From Pseudarthrobacter sp. GA104 (GTDB lineage: Bacteria > Actinomycetota > Actinomycetes > Actinomycetales > Micrococcaceae): 64,000 nucleotides of DNA. Under the pieces are notes generated by a model. That model did no database searches. It was given only the letters and a program-made list of their open reading frames with translations, and was not told where the DNA came from. Where the stretch lies: NCBI RefSeq assembly GCF_009741265.1, contig NZ_WOWL01000001.1:186001-250000 (forward strand). Reading direction: 5' to 3'. Below, one piece after another: positions 8,879-17,903 of this stretch (positions within the stretch are counted from its first letter, which is position 1; every line of letters begins with the position of its first letter). Made by a program: the position numbers and the translations under genes.

Positions 8879-9820
8879 TCAGCCGAGTAGCGCTACGCCG
8901 AATTCAGCGACGACGGCCCGCAATTCACTGAGGTAGCGCTGCGCTTGGTCGGTGAGCGGAATCGCGGCGTGGCCGATCCAGCCGATTTCGATGCGTTCGT
9001 CAACGTCGAGCGGGATGGCGACGATCTCCGGGTCGAGCTGCCCACTGATGATTCCCGTCGAAATCGTGTAGCCGTGGAGCCCGATCATGAGGTTGAAGAT
9101 CGTCGCACGGTCAGAGACCCGGATCTCCTGCTTACTGGACAAGGTGGAGAGGATCTCCTCGGCGAAGTAAAAAGAGTTGTTCGCACCTTGATCGAAGGTC
9201 AGCCGCGGCAAGCCGGCAAGATCTTCTAGAGTCGCTCGCTCTTTTGAGGCGAGCGGGTTGTTCCGTGAAATGAAGATGTGCGGATCGGCGAGGAACAGCG
9301 GAGAGAACGCGAGCCCGGATTCGCGGAGCAGCTTGTCGATGATCTTCCGGTTGAAATCGTTCCGGTAGAGGATGCCTATCTCGCTGCGGAGCGTCTGGAC
9401 ATCCTCGATGATGTCCCAGGTGCGGGACTCACGCAGCGAGAACTCGTATTCGGCCACCTCAGTGGCCTTGACCATCCGGACGAAGGCGTCCACCGCGAAC
9501 GAGTAGTGCTGCGTTGACACCCCAAGCAGACGTCGCCGCGGTGGCCTACCAAGGTAACGCTGCTCGAGGAGAGCGAACTGCTCGACGACCTGCCTCGCAT
9601 AGCCGAGGAACTCTGCCCCGTCGGCTGTGAGGGTGACGCCGCGGGCGGAGCGAACCAGGAGCGCACGGCCCACCCGGGCCTCAAGGTCCTTCATCGCTGC
9701 GGACATTGTGGGCTGCGCTACGTAAAGAAGGTCGGCAGCCGCTGAGATTGACCCCTCAGCTGCAACTTCTATGAAGTAGCGCAGCTGCTGCAGGGTCAAT
9801 CCGCTGGAAAGCTGTGGCAT
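8879..9820 (-). CDS. LysR-family regulator, divergent from mesX
   Basis: A 313-residue protein with an N-terminal winged helix-turn-helix (LQQLRYFIEVAAEGSISAAA, residues ~10-30; QPTMSAAMKDLEARVG) and a LysR effector-binding domain. It is transcribed away from the methionine synthase genes, with 120 bp between the starts, the usual layout of a LysR activator and its target. By position it probably senses a sulfur or methionine-related metabolite, as MetR does with homocysteine, but the ligand is not visible in the sequence. Confidence 0.88.
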   Translation of the reverse strand: MPQLSSGLTLQQLRYFIEVAAEGSISAAADLLYVAQPTMSAAMKDLEARVGRALLVRSARGVTLTADGAEFLGYARQVVEQFALLEQRYLGRPPRRRLLGVSTQHYSFAVDAFVRMVKATEVAEYEFSLRESRTWDIIEDVQTLRSEIGILYRNDFNRKIIDKLLRESGLAFSPLFLADPHIFISRNNPLASKERATLEDLAGLPRLTFDQGANNSFYFAEEILSTLSSKQEIRVSDRATIFNLMIGLHGYTISTGIISGQLDPEIVAIPLDVDERIEIGWIGHAAIPLTDQAQRYLSELRAVVAEFGVALLG

Positions 9821-9832
9821 AGGAAAATTCTA

Positions 9833-9844
9833 TATGAATGCATA
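9833..9844. promoter_or_regulatory. Possible LysR operator
   Basis: The short dyad TATG-AATG-CATA lies 13 bp from the LysR start in the divergent intergenic region. It is small, and only its position supports it. Confidence 0.3.
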
Positions 9845-9940
9845 ATGACCACTAGTTACTTGATACCCCTCGGAAGGTTGCAGCATGGATACATCCCCTT
9901 CGGAAAGGCCGTCTCCGGCCCATCAACGGATTGGCAGCAC

Positions 9941-10933
9941 ATGGCAGACGACTTCACCTTCAGCATTACCATGACCCGCTTCGACGAGGACTACTCCCCG
10001 TCGGAAGGCTCCCGGATCACGACGAATTTCGCCAACCTGGCACGGGGCGAGCACCGCCAGGAGAACCTCCGCAACGCCTTGACCATGATACGGCGCCGTT
10101 TCAACGATCTCGCAGACTGGGACAACCCGGACCGGGACCGCTACGCGCTCGAGCTTGAGATCGTTTCCGTGCAGATACAGTTCACCGCGGACGGAACGGA
10201 TCAGCAGTTCCCGCTGTTCGAGGTTCTCGATATCCAGATCGTCGACCTGCTGAACGGGATCCGCCACCAAGGAATCGTCGGCAACAACTTCTCCTCCTAC
10301 GTCCGAGACTTCGACTTCAGCGTCGTACTGCCGGCGGCAGCCGGGTACTCAGGCAAGCCCACGGTGCCCGACGACTTCGGCGATCTTCACGGCAAGCTGT
10401 TCCAGCACTTCCTCGATTCCCCGGTAGGCCGGGAACGCTTCCCGCAGCCGCCAGTGGTCTGCATCAGCGTCTCCACAAGCAAGACGTACCGGCGAACCGG
10501 GAACCGTCACCCGGTCCTGGGCGTCGAGTACCAGCAGGACGAGTTCTCGCTGACGGACGCGTACTTCGCAAAGATGGGACTGCGGGTGCGCTACTTCATG
10601 CCACGCGGCAGCGTTGCGCCGCTCGCCTTCTATTTCCGGGGCGACCTGCTCAATGACTACTCCAACCTGCAGCTCATCGGCACCATCAGCACCATGGAGA
10701 CGTTCCAGAAGATCTACCGCCCGGAGATCTACAACGCGAACTCCGCCGCCGCCGCCGTCTACCAGCCGAGCCTGGGCGAGCAGGACTACTCGCGGACCCA
10801 GATCGCTTACGACCGCGTCGAGCGCGGTCAGCTCGCGATCACGCAGGCGAAGTACACGGAGGAGCACTTCATCACGCCCCACAAGGATCTGTTGGACCAG
10901 TGGACCGCCAACTACCCTGCCCTCGTCAACTGA
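9941..10933 (+). CDS. mesX: MesX, oxygenase-like partner of MesD (DUF1852)
   Basis: DUF1852 protein of about 330 residues. Its start (DDFTFSITMTRFDEDYSPSEG, then SRITTNFANLARGEHRQENL) matches the conserved beginning of the family. The frame is open from ATG 9845, but ATG 9941 fits the family start. In bacteria that have the MesD methionine synthase, MesX is required for its activity and is thought to be an oxygenase that helps supply the methyl group or cofactor (established for the family; mechanism unsettled). mesD follows 20 bp downstream and a flavin reductase after that, so the operon carries a full MesX/MesD unit. Confidence 0.85.
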   Translation: MADDFTFSITMTRFDEDYSPSEGSRITTNFANLARGEHRQENLRNALTMIRRRFNDLADWDNPDRDRYALELEIVSVQIQFTADGTDQQFPLFEVLDIQIVDLLNGIRHQGIVGNNFSSYVRDFDFSVVLPAAAGYSGKPTVPDDFGDLHGKLFQHFLDSPVGRERFPQPPVVCISVSTSKTYRRTGNRHPVLGVEYQQDEFSLTDAYFAKMGLRVRYFMPRGSVAPLAFYFRGDLLNDYSNLQLIGTISTMETFQKIYRPEIYNANSAAAAVYQPSLGEQDYSRTQIAYDRVERGQLAITQAKYTEEHFITPHKDLLDQWTANYPALVN

Positions 10934-10953
10934 CCCACGGAGAATCGTTAATC

Positions 10954-12000
10954 ATGAACACACTTTTGCCCACCACCGTTGTCGGTAGCCTGCCGAAACC
11001 ATCGTGGCTCGCACAGCCGGAGACTCTTTGGTCCCCGTGGAAGCTGGAGGGAGATGCGCTGCTCGAGGGCAAACAGGATGCGCTGCGCATCGCCATCCAC
11101 GAGCAGAGCCTGCGCGGCATCGACATCGTCAGCGACGGCGAGCAAACCCGCCAGCACTTCGTCACGACCTTCATCGAGAATCTCAGCGGGGTCGACTTTG
11201 AACAACGCAAGACCGTGCGCATCCGCGACCGCTACGACGCGAGCGTACCGACCGTCGTCGGACCAGTGAGCCGTGAGCGGCCGGTATTCATCGACGACGC
11301 AAAATTCCTTCGCGCAACCACTGACCGGCCGATCAAATGGACTCTTCCCGGTCCAATGACGATGGTGGACACGCTCTACGATGACCACTACAAGAGCCGC
11401 GAGAAGCTGGCCTGGGAGTTCGCCACGATCCTGAACCAGGAGGCGAAAGAACTCGAGGCGGCCGGCGTTGACATCATCCAGTTCGACGAGCCCGCGTTCA
11501 ATGTCTTCCTCGATGAGGTCAAGGATTGGGGAGTGGCTGCGCTTGAGAGAGCCGCAGAAGGACTGCGCGCTGAGACCGCCGTGCATATCTGCTACGGCTA
11601 TGGGATCAAGGCGAACAATGACTGGAAGGCGACGCTCGGCTCACAGTGGCGGCAGTACGAGGAAACGTTCCCGCTGCTGCAAAGCTCCAGCATCGACATC
11701 ATCTCGCTGGAATCCCAGAACTCCCAAGTGCCCATGGACCTCATCGAGCTCCTCCGCGGCAAGAAAGTCATGCTCGGGGCAATCGACGTCGCAAGCGAGA
11801 CCATCGAGACCCCGGAGGAGGTCGCCAACACCCTCCGCATGGCCCTCCAGTTCGTCGATGCGGACAAGCTCATCCCCAGCTCCAACTGTGGCATGGCACC
11901 GTTCCCCCGGGACGTCGCACTGGCCAAGCTGAGTGCTCTCAGCGCAGGGACGAACATCATTCGCGAGGAACTCGCCCGCTCCGCCCCCAGCGTGTCCTAG
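10954..12000 (+). CDS. mesD: MesD, folate-independent methionine synthase
   Basis: A 348-residue single-domain MetE-like enzyme (core-MetE family). It makes methionine from homocysteine without methyl-tetrahydrofolate. The zinc ligands are present: H211 and C213 in AVHICYGYG and C312 in SSNCGMAPFPRD. The phosphate-binding start TTVVGSLPKPSW is typical. ATG 10954 has GGAG upstream. The N-terminal half of canonical MetE, which holds folate, is absent. Together with MesX and the flavin reductase it forms the operon controlled by the divergent LysR gene. An ordinary MetE or MetH is not in the window. Confidence 0.88.
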   Translation: MNTLLPTTVVGSLPKPSWLAQPETLWSPWKLEGDALLEGKQDALRIAIHEQSLRGIDIVSDGEQTRQHFVTTFIENLSGVDFEQRKTVRIRDRYDASVPTVVGPVSRERPVFIDDAKFLRATTDRPIKWTLPGPMTMVDTLYDDHYKSREKLAWEFATILNQEAKELEAAGVDIIQFDEPAFNVFLDEVKDWGVAALERAAEGLRAETAVHICYGYGIKANNDWKATLGSQWRQYEETFPLLQSSSIDIISLESQNSQVPMDLIELLRGKKVMLGAIDVASETIETPEEVANTLRMALQFVDADKLIPSSNCGMAPFPRDVALAKLSALSAGTNIIREELARSAPSVS

Positions 12001-12002
12001 CG

Positions 12003-12575
12003 ATGTTTCACGCCTACCCCGCAGAGACTTGGCTCGACGCTCCCGAGCAAAGCTTCCCGTCCTCCCTCTCGGCTGACGAATTCAAGGCACTGTTCCGTGG
12101 GCACCCGGGAGGTGTCGCCGTCATCACGGCCGATGCCGGCGAAGGACCGGTGGCACTGACGGTATCGTCGGTCGTGTCAGTGAGTGCGGAACCTCCATTG
12201 CTGATTTTCTCGGTCTCGGCACTGTCCTCTGCGTCCGAAGTGCTTTCGCGCGCCGATACCGTCGTCGTGCACCTGCTGGACGCGCACGACGTCGACTTGG
12301 CGAAGTTTGGAGCGACCCCCGGCGCCGACCGGTTTGACCAGACGCACCGCTGGTCGCCCCTTGCAACCGGCGAAGCGGTGTATGAGGATGTCCGCGCCTG
12401 GGTGCGCTGCGCCGTCATCAATCGCATGGAGGTGGGGACCTCCACAATCATCGCCGTTCACGCCCTGGAGTCCCGCGTGATGCGTGACGTCCAAGCGGGC
12501 GAACCCGGCGACGCTCTGGTCTACCACAACCGCTCATGGCACCGTCTGGGCGAGCATTCCAAGCTTGAAGGCTGA
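12003..12575 (+). CDS. Flavin reductase of the mes operon
   Basis: A 190-residue protein. From residue ~25 it carries the flavin reductase-like fold (EFKALFRGHPGGVAVITADA, then PPLLIFSVS and DRF…THRW). Such enzymes reduce FMN or FAD with NAD(P)H for a partner oxygenase. The ATG is 2 nt after the mesD stop, so translation is probably coupled. Its place after mesX/mesD suggests that it feeds reduced flavin to MesX (inference). Confidence 0.85.
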   Translation: MFHAYPAETWLDAPEQSFPSSLSADEFKALFRGHPGGVAVITADAGEGPVALTVSSVVSVSAEPPLLIFSVSALSSASEVLSRADTVVVHLLDAHDVDLAKFGATPGADRFDQTHRWSPLATGEAVYEDVRAWVRCAVINRMEVGTSTIIAVHALESRVMRDVQAGEPGDALVYHNRSWHRLGEHSKLEG

Positions 12576-12709
12576 GCGCCCTAGCCGCCGGCGCAGATCC
12601 CCGGAGCGACGGCATCGCCGTAGTTGCCAGCCGGTCCGCCTAAAACCACCCATAAGCATGTCGGGGGGGTCATAGAGACCATCCCTCACGATGAAAGATC
12701 CCTTAAACC

Positions 12710-13423
12710 ATGACATCAGCCGTAGCCAGCCCAGGTACCAAAACCGCCTCTACCCTGCAAGAAAATGCGTCTCCGGAAAAGTTCCGACTGATGCTCATGA
12801 TGGCCCTCACGCTCGTTACAGGTGTCGTTGACGCGGTCGGCTACCTTGCCCTTGACCGCGTCTTCACCGGAAACATGACCGGCAACGTGGTGATTCTTGC
12901 GATGGCGTTGGCCGGGGCGGCGTACCTGCCAGCTTTGGGCCCACTGGTAGCACTTGGTGCCTTTCTCCTTGGCTCGGCGGTTGCCGGATTTACGCTCCAG
13001 TCAAGCCCGAAAGGCTGGAACCGCCGGGTGACGCTCCTTCTCACAGCGGGTTGTATCGCGTTGACGGGAACCGCCGCCGTCTCCCTCATCGTGGAAGACG
13101 TCGGCCGGCAGTCCATTGGTGTCATTGTTGCCGCCGTTATCGCCATGCACATGGGCTCCCAGGCCCTGATTGCGCGGCATTTGGGCGTACGAGACATGAC
13201 CACCGTGGTCATTACTTCCACCATGACTTCCCTCGCCGGGGAGTCACTTGTGGGCAAGCAACGGCCCCGGTTATTCAACCGACGGCTGGGCGCTGTCCTC
13301 GCTATGTTCGCCGGGGCCGCCATCGGAGCGATCCTGCTCCAGACACATTTCAGCGTCCCGATCGGCCTCGGCATCGCCATCACCGCCGCGGTGACCGTCC
13401 TGGGAAGTCGCCGCTGGCATTGA
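12710..13423 (+). CDS. DUF1275 (YoaK-family) membrane protein
   Basis: A 237-residue protein with a ~25-residue polar start and then six hydrophobic segments. The family hallmark VVDAVGYLALDRVFTGNMTGN is at about residues 42-62. DUF1275 proteins are inner-membrane proteins of unknown function, and a transport role has been suggested. No partner gene is evident. The 134-bp upstream region holds no clear hairpin. Confidence 0.85.
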   Translation: MTSAVASPGTKTASTLQENASPEKFRLMLMMALTLVTGVVDAVGYLALDRVFTGNMTGNVVILAMALAGAAYLPALGPLVALGAFLLGSAVAGFTLQSSPKGWNRRVTLLLTAGCIALTGTAAVSLIVEDVGRQSIGVIVAAVIAMHMGSQALIARHLGVRDMTTVVITSTMTSLAGESLVGKQRPRLFNRRLGAVLAMFAGAAIGAILLQTHFSVPIGLGIAITAAVTVLGSRRWH

Positions 13424-14183
13424 TGCGGTACATCCCGCCAGCTACACCGCACCAGATCGCGGACGATCGGGGAATCGATCACAGCTTCCCCGACATGTAT
13501 CCAGGCGGCCTGGCGCCGAACGCTCGTTGTCAAAAGCGCTGTTCCTCGGTCAGGTCCCCTTCTGATACGACGCATCCAAAGCGGCCTCGTGGACCGGAGC
13601 AAAACCGGACTCAACACCGAAGCCGGGCGGTCTTGGGTGCTGGCGAATCTACATCAATTCCGGTGAACTCATGCCTTAGTCCCTGCTGCCGCCGGAACGT
13701 GAGCTGTGCCTGGAATTCGGCATTGGCCGCTAACACCGGGGAACCGAAAAATGGGCTGCTGCGCTTTGAATTCGTTCGACTCTCTCAAGCTACCCACGTC
13801 ACCAGTAGCACGATTACGGGCTACCTCGCCGTCGATGAATTGACAGGGGAAACCTCGCTTCTTCAACAGGCCGTCGACCGCTTTCCAGTGGTGAACCTGC
13901 TGGACCTTGGCATGGCGACAGCCATGGCCTGCTGGATCATTGAAAGCCTCCGAGAGGAACCTAACCGTCTCTTCGAGGTTCAACGTATCGCAGACGAGGC
14001 CAATATCCCCTCGACACTTGCCGAGGACTATGAGACTGCCAGGAAAACGAAGCCTAAACCAAAACCATAACTGCCGAATGGTGTTGGCACTTTGCCTTGG
14101 GGCGAGGACGGCACGGCAGAACTGTCATGCAAAACGCGACCGGTTGGACACCCGCTTATACGACTCATGCAGAGTCACGTCAA
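13424..14183. other. Gene-poor stretch; possible gene remnant 13667-14070
   Basis: A plus-strand frame is open to a TAA at 14068-14070. Its last ~100 residues look protein-like (LAVDELTGETSLLQQAVDRF, later LFEVQRIADEANIPSTLAED, basic KPKPKP tail) and recall the C-terminus of a bacterial helix-turn-helix protein. No credible start codon or ribosome site precedes it, and the upstream part shadows the DUF1275 gene. It is probably a truncated gene. The remainder holds nothing recognisable. Confidence 0.35.
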
Positions 14184-14365
14184 GGTTTGTCAACACTCGA
14201 AAGCTAAAAAGCCACTGACCTGCGGAAACACCGTGCCCGAGGTGGGACTCGAACCGGACTCCAGCCCTTGCAAACACTGGGAACCCGCGAAAACATACGA
14301 AATCCCGCCCAATCCGACGTCCTTAAGTCCCGATCCGAAGCGCAATGTGTGGACGCTGTCCACAC
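14184..14365 (-). repeat. Dispersed tRNA-tail/palindrome repeat, copy 2
   Basis: Second unit. The tRNA-like acceptor end is at 14233 on the minus strand, and a perfect-armed palindrome GTGTGGAC-GCT-GTCCACAC is at 14347-14365, again 114 bp apart. It differs from the other copies around the T-stem (ACTCGAACCGGACT). The order of conserved blocks is the same as in copies 1, 3 and 4. Confidence 0.75.
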
Positions 14366-14454
14366 TCGTTTTTTGGGGGTGCCAGGCCCGCTTGGTCATT
14401 CGTCAGCCCAGCAATCGGAAGTCAAAGGCCATTTGGCACCGGCCCCTGAGGTTG

Positions 14455-14697
14455 CTAATGCGGCAAAGGGATAACCTTGCGGCCGAAGGCCGGGCCATAC
14501 ATGGCTCGCTGCTTGATACCGGAAGCTTCCAGCCAGACGACCTCCCCGGAAGGGGTCGCTGATTCCACGTAGCCGACCCGCAGCACTTTGCCTCGATGCT
14601 GGATTTCGACCTTTTTGCCGAGGAGCGAAGAACCTCCGGAAAAGTGCTCATTGGCGTGCTGGCTTGGACGAGTCGCATTTCTTTTTCCTTGGTAGTC
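14455..14697 (-). pseudogene. Small protein gene without a start, related to the gene at 46440
   Basis: The minus-strand frame ending in a TAG at 14455-14457 reads LLGKKVEIQHRGKVLRVGYV, then SGEVVWLEASG and FGRKVIPLPH. Its layout resembles the 82-residue protein at 46440 (LTGASIEIRQQGSPICSGHV…GTILWL). No ATG, GTG or TTG precedes it in frame before a stop near 14730. An ATG with a good site (14678) opens a different frame, which suggests a frameshift near the 5' end. Confidence 0.4.
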
Positions 14698-14955
14698 GCC
14701 TTGGAGGTAACGAAGTGAACCCGGGTCTCACCCCGGCTAACGCTTATAAAGTGCGCCTGCTTTTACGGCAATGAAACCCAGCCGCAGAGGGCCTACCGCA
14801 CACGGGCGCATTTCGGTCTAACGAATTCGAAAGTGCTCAATCTGTTTCGGGGCCTTCACAGTAGTGGCATGCGTCTTCACAGTCCGTGGTTGCAATGAGT
14901 GCTGCGGTGGCACTGCTGTTTCCTGCGTCTAGGTGTTCCATTGACATTCTTTCCG

Positions 14956-15120
14956 TCAGGTTCGGACCGAGGCTGGGGCCGGCAACCAGCCGCCCACTTC
15001 CGCCTGGGCAGAGTGTTCTTCTTCCCCGCGGTACATCAGCCAGGGATCCGCCACGAATGCTTCGGAGCTTCCCGGCCCTTTGGACGATGCCAGCAGAGCG
15101 GGCGCGTTGTCGGTTAGCAT
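14956..15120 (-). CDS. Small hypothetical protein
   Basis: A possible 54-residue protein starting MLTDNAPALLASSKG and ending LPAPASVRT. Its ATG overlaps the last 7 nt of the upstream small gene, which suggests translational coupling. No domain is recognised. The region upstream of 14956 to about 14700 has no other supported gene. Confidence 0.4.
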   Translation of the reverse strand: MLTDNAPALLASSKGPGSSEAFVADPWLMYRGEEEHSAQAEVGGWLPAPASVRT

Positions 15121-15344
15121 GTGACGCGCCACGCCTGCCGCCTGACCAGGTGTCCAGCCGGAACGTCCGGAGACACGGAAACAGTGAAAGACCAGTAGTC
15201 GTGCTGGGTTACAAGCACGCCGCCTCTGCGGCTGCGGCATGCGGACGAAGCAAGTGCAACCGCTGCATCGAGCTCTGCCTGGATCACGAGGGCATCGTCG
15301 CCGTCGACTTCAAGCGTGGTTTCGGACCGCTGAAACATGGCCAT
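15114..15344 (-). CDS. Small hypothetical protein, family shared with the gene at 50959
   Basis: A 76-residue protein starting MAMFQRSETTLEV. AGAGGTGA lies 5 nt before ATG 15344 and decides the start over GTG 15353. The C-terminal half (VLVTQHDYWSFTVSVSPDVP AGH) matches the layout of the 70-residue protein at 50959 (MLVTRSSPETFTVSLSEKVPYG), so the two are paralogues of an unnamed small family. A GntR-type operator lies 82 bp upstream. Function unknown. Confidence 0.6.
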   Translation of the reverse strand: MAMFQRSETTLEVDGDDALVIQAELDAAVALASSACRSRRGGVLVTQHDYWSFTVSVSPDVPAGHLVRRQAWRVTC

Positions 15345-15425
15345 GAAAATCACCTCTATGTGAATTACTGGGGCTGCGTCTTAGGCACTTTTGCGGTGCT
15401 CGAAGTCACACCCTAATTGTAGGCA

Positions 15426-15442
15426 ACTTGTATACGACTTGT
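15426..15442. promoter_or_regulatory. GntR-type operator, site 1
   Basis: ACTTGTATACGACTTGT contains TTGTATACGA, which fits the TnGTnnACnA half-sites of FadR/VanR-type GntR regulators. The same 10-mer occurs at 19438, and a variant lies at 26418. The site is upstream of the small gene at 15344 and near the 3' end of the amidohydrolase gene. Confidence 0.55.
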
Positions 15443-15539
15443 CTATATGGCGCAGGCCTGAGTTGCCCTATTTGTGTTGGCCGGCTTGTTTCGCGGATCG
15501 ACTCCTCAGCCAGCCTGACGTTGAAGGCAAGGCCCGGGG

Positions 15540-17189
15540 TTAGGTCAGCGTTGGGGCGTCTATTCGTGCCGTTTTGTCTGCAACCACGTCGCCGTCGACC
15601 ATCGTGAGGATGACCGGGGCCGCTGCAAATTCATCAGGAGTGGCATTTAGTGGATTCTGGGCGAAAACCGTCAGGTCAGCCCTGCCTCCCGGGCGCAGGA
15701 TGCCGCCTTCTTCTCCCACGGATTGCCAGTACTGGCTGGTGTACCCTTCCAGTGCGGCGCGGGCGGACAACGCCTGTTGGGGCTGTACCGGAGTGATGTC
15801 GGGCCTGCCTGCCGGTCTGCGGGTTTGTGCTGCAGCGATGACGCCGCGCGGGTCGAAGGGGGCAATAGGCCAGTCGGACCCGAGAGCGACGACGGCTCCG
15901 GCCTCGCGCAGATCACGTGTGCGCCAGGCGTGGTTGGCGCGTTCGGTCCCCAGGCGGCGTGACCAGTTGTCGGTGTGGTCGGCGCGGCTGTACAAGGTGC
16001 AGTGTGTCGGCTGCAGACTTGTTGTGGCGCCGGACTCGACGACCTGGTTCAGCACCTCGTCGGGAATGGATTCGATGTGTTCAATCCGGTGGATTGTCCC
16101 GTTCGGGGGAAGTGAGGCGACGGTCCGGGCGACGTGGGAGACGGCCCTGTCTCCGATGGCGTGGGTGGCGGTTGGAACGCTGTTGTCGTGAAAGAATCTC
16201 ATGGCAGCCGAGAGCCCTTCAGGCTCGGGCCACAGCGGGTCCACTGATTCGCCGTGCGTATCAGGGGCCAAAAGCCATGCGGTTCCGTTGTCGATGGTGC
16301 CGTCCATCATGAGTTTTATTCCGCGGACGTGCCAGCGGCGCCCATGGCGGCCCTGCATGGCCAGGAGTCTGTCCAGATCCTCCTGCGATACGCCGGGCAT
16401 GACCCACGGGGAAATGCGTAGACGAATGGACAGGTCGCCCCGTTCCTCGAGAGCTTCCAAGACCTCCAGGGAGTCGGCCTGGCCGAAGTCAAGCATCTGG
16501 CCGCCCACCAGCCCGGCTTCGGCCATCGAGCGCAGCAGCCGGTCGAGTTCGTTTACTCTTTCGTCGAATGACAGTGGCGGGAGCTTGGGTTGCACCAGTT
16601 CCATGGCGGCCATCTCGTACAGCATACCGTTGGGTTTACCGTCGGCGGTCGTGCCAACGAATCCTGAGCTGTCCAGCTTTTCCCGGCCTGTTACCCCTGC
16701 GAGGCTGAGGCCGGCGTCGGAGACCAGGGCGGCGTGGCCGTCAAAAAGGGTGATGTAGACGAGTTCTCCATCCAGGATGCCTTCGAAGATGTCGTTGCTG
16801 AACTCCGCTTCGCCGAAGATCACCGGGTCAAGGCCCCAGGCGAAGAGCCAGTCCCTGCCGATCCGGTGGGGTGTTTGGGCGGCATATTCGGCAAGTGCCA
16901 GCCGTACCTCGCTGAACTCTGTTATGCCGTTCAGGTCCAGGCCGCGGGCGATGCTGATTCCAAGTATCGGGTGGATGTGCGCGTCAATCAGCCCGGGGGT
17001 CACCGTGGCGTCCCCAACGTCAATGACGCGGGCAGCGCCTGGGGTCCATTGTTCTGCTTCCTCCGTTGGGCCTATGGCGACGATGTGGCCGTCGTTGATG
17101 GCGATGAAGCCGGCAGTTTCTTCAAGGTGTTCACCGTGAAGGATGCTGGAGGAAAGGATGAGGATGTCGGTGGTTGCGGGCGTGCTCAA
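15540..17189 (-). CDS. YtcJ-like metal-dependent amidohydrolase
   Basis: A 549-residue protein of the amidohydrolase superfamily. The N-terminal beta-sandwich leads to VTPGLIDAHIHP with metal ligands H71 and H73. Later ligands are seen in THAIGDRA, HRIEHIE and LGSDWPIAPFDP. YtcJ-type enzymes hydrolyse amide or N-formyl bonds in the cytoplasm. TTG 17189 with ACAGGAG 8 nt upstream is the likely start. It is the last gene of a permease-TetR-amidohydrolase operon, so the imported compound probably carries an amide bond (inference). Confidence 0.85.
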   Translation of the reverse strand: MSTPATTDILILSSSILHGEHLEETAGFIAINDGHIVAIGPTEEAEQWTPGAARVIDVGDATVTPGLIDAHIHPILGISIARGLDLNGITEFSEVRLALAEYAAQTPHRIGRDWLFAWGLDPVIFGEAEFSNDIFEGILDGELVYITLFDGHAALVSDAGLSLAGVTGREKLDSSGFVGTTADGKPNGMLYEMAAMELVQPKLPPLSFDERVNELDRLLRSMAEAGLVGGQMLDFGQADSLEVLEALEERGDLSIRLRISPWVMPGVSQEDLDRLLAMQGRHGRRWHVRGIKLMMDGTIDNGTAWLLAPDTHGESVDPLWPEPEGLSAAMRFFHDNSVPTATHAIGDRAVSHVARTVASLPPNGTIHRIEHIESIPDEVLNQVVESGATTSLQPTHCTLYSRADHTDNWSRRLGTERANHAWRTRDLREAGAVVALGSDWPIAPFDPRGVIAAAQTRRPAGRPDITPVQPQQALSARAALEGYTSQYWQSVGEEGGILRPGGRADLTVFAQNPLNATPDEFAAAPVILTMVDGDVVADKTARIDAPTLT

Positions 17190-17238
17190 GCTGTACTCCT
17201 GTAATGTTGCGGAACCACGGCCGGCACCCGGGACTATG

Positions 17239-17880
17239 TCAGGTGCCGCCGCTGATGGCTGCCTTAAGACCTACCGACAACACGTCGGCCAAGAAGGCGA
17301 AGCGGTCCATGTGGCTGGTTGTCACAGCCTGCTGGGCCGCGGAGAGGTGGGGGAAGTCCGCCCGGTGGGGCTCGGGAATATCCCAGGCGGATTCCATTGT
17401 GATGGCGTCGAGGCTGGCGCCAATGGCGGCGCTGTCGAGGGTTTCCAGGGTCGGAATGATGAGATGATCCGGTACTCCGACGCGCAGGAAGGCTTCTGCG
17501 AACTTGTCGTATAGGGCCAACGCTGCCGGATGCGAGACCGGTTGGGCGAGCAGCAGCGGCAGGAGGGCCGGCGCGAGGCTGTAGGCGGTTCGGAGCGCAT
17601 GGAAGATCTGGCGAATAAGGACTTCGAGGTTTGCAGCAGTCAGGTCGGGAACATGGACCCGATCGGCCAGGGACCCGCGGGCGAGTTCGATGATGTCGTC
17701 CCGGCCTGTGACGTGCTTGTAGAAGGACGACTGTCGTACGCCGAGGCGCTCGGCGAGGCGTGGAATCGACAGTCCTGATTCCTCCTCGAACATCGCCAGC
17801 GCTTCCCGGCCGATTTGTTTGCGGGAGAGCCGCGGGGTTCGCGGCCGGCCAATCCGGCTGGTCTTTTCGGGCGTCTGCAT
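17239..17880 (-). CDS. TetR/AcrR-family regulator
   Basis: A 213-residue protein with a TetR helix-turn-helix in the first 60 residues (SRKQIGREALAMFEEESG, then RLAERLGVRQSSFYKHVTGR) and an all-helical ligand-binding C-terminal domain. It lies between permease and amidohydrolase genes in one operon, with gaps of 23 and 49 bp, and is probably a local repressor that responds to the imported substrate. No matching palindrome was found with confidence. Confidence 0.85.
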   Translation of the reverse strand: MQTPEKTSRIGRPRTPRLSRKQIGREALAMFEEESGLSIPRLAERLGVRQSSFYKHVTGRDDIIELARGSLADRVHVPDLTAANLEVLIRQIFHALRTAYSLAPALLPLLLAQPVSHPAALALYDKFAEAFLRVGVPDHLIIPTLETLDSAAIGASLDAITMESAWDIPEPHRADFPHLSAAQQAVTTSHMDRFAFLADVLSVGLKAAISGGT

Positions 17881-17903
17881 CTTCCAAGGCTAATCTCAAA
17901 GTG

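Noticed and set aside
9845-9940. ATG 9845 as the mesX start
   Set aside because: The family's conserved beginning (DDFTF…) starts at ATG 9941; the extra 32 residues do not match the family. The earlier ATG remains possible.
13051-13666. A long plus-strand frame overlapping the DUF1275 gene
   Set aside because: It is in another frame of a clear gene and shows arginine/histidine-rich low-complexity sequence. Only its last part (13667-14070) is considered as a possible remnant.
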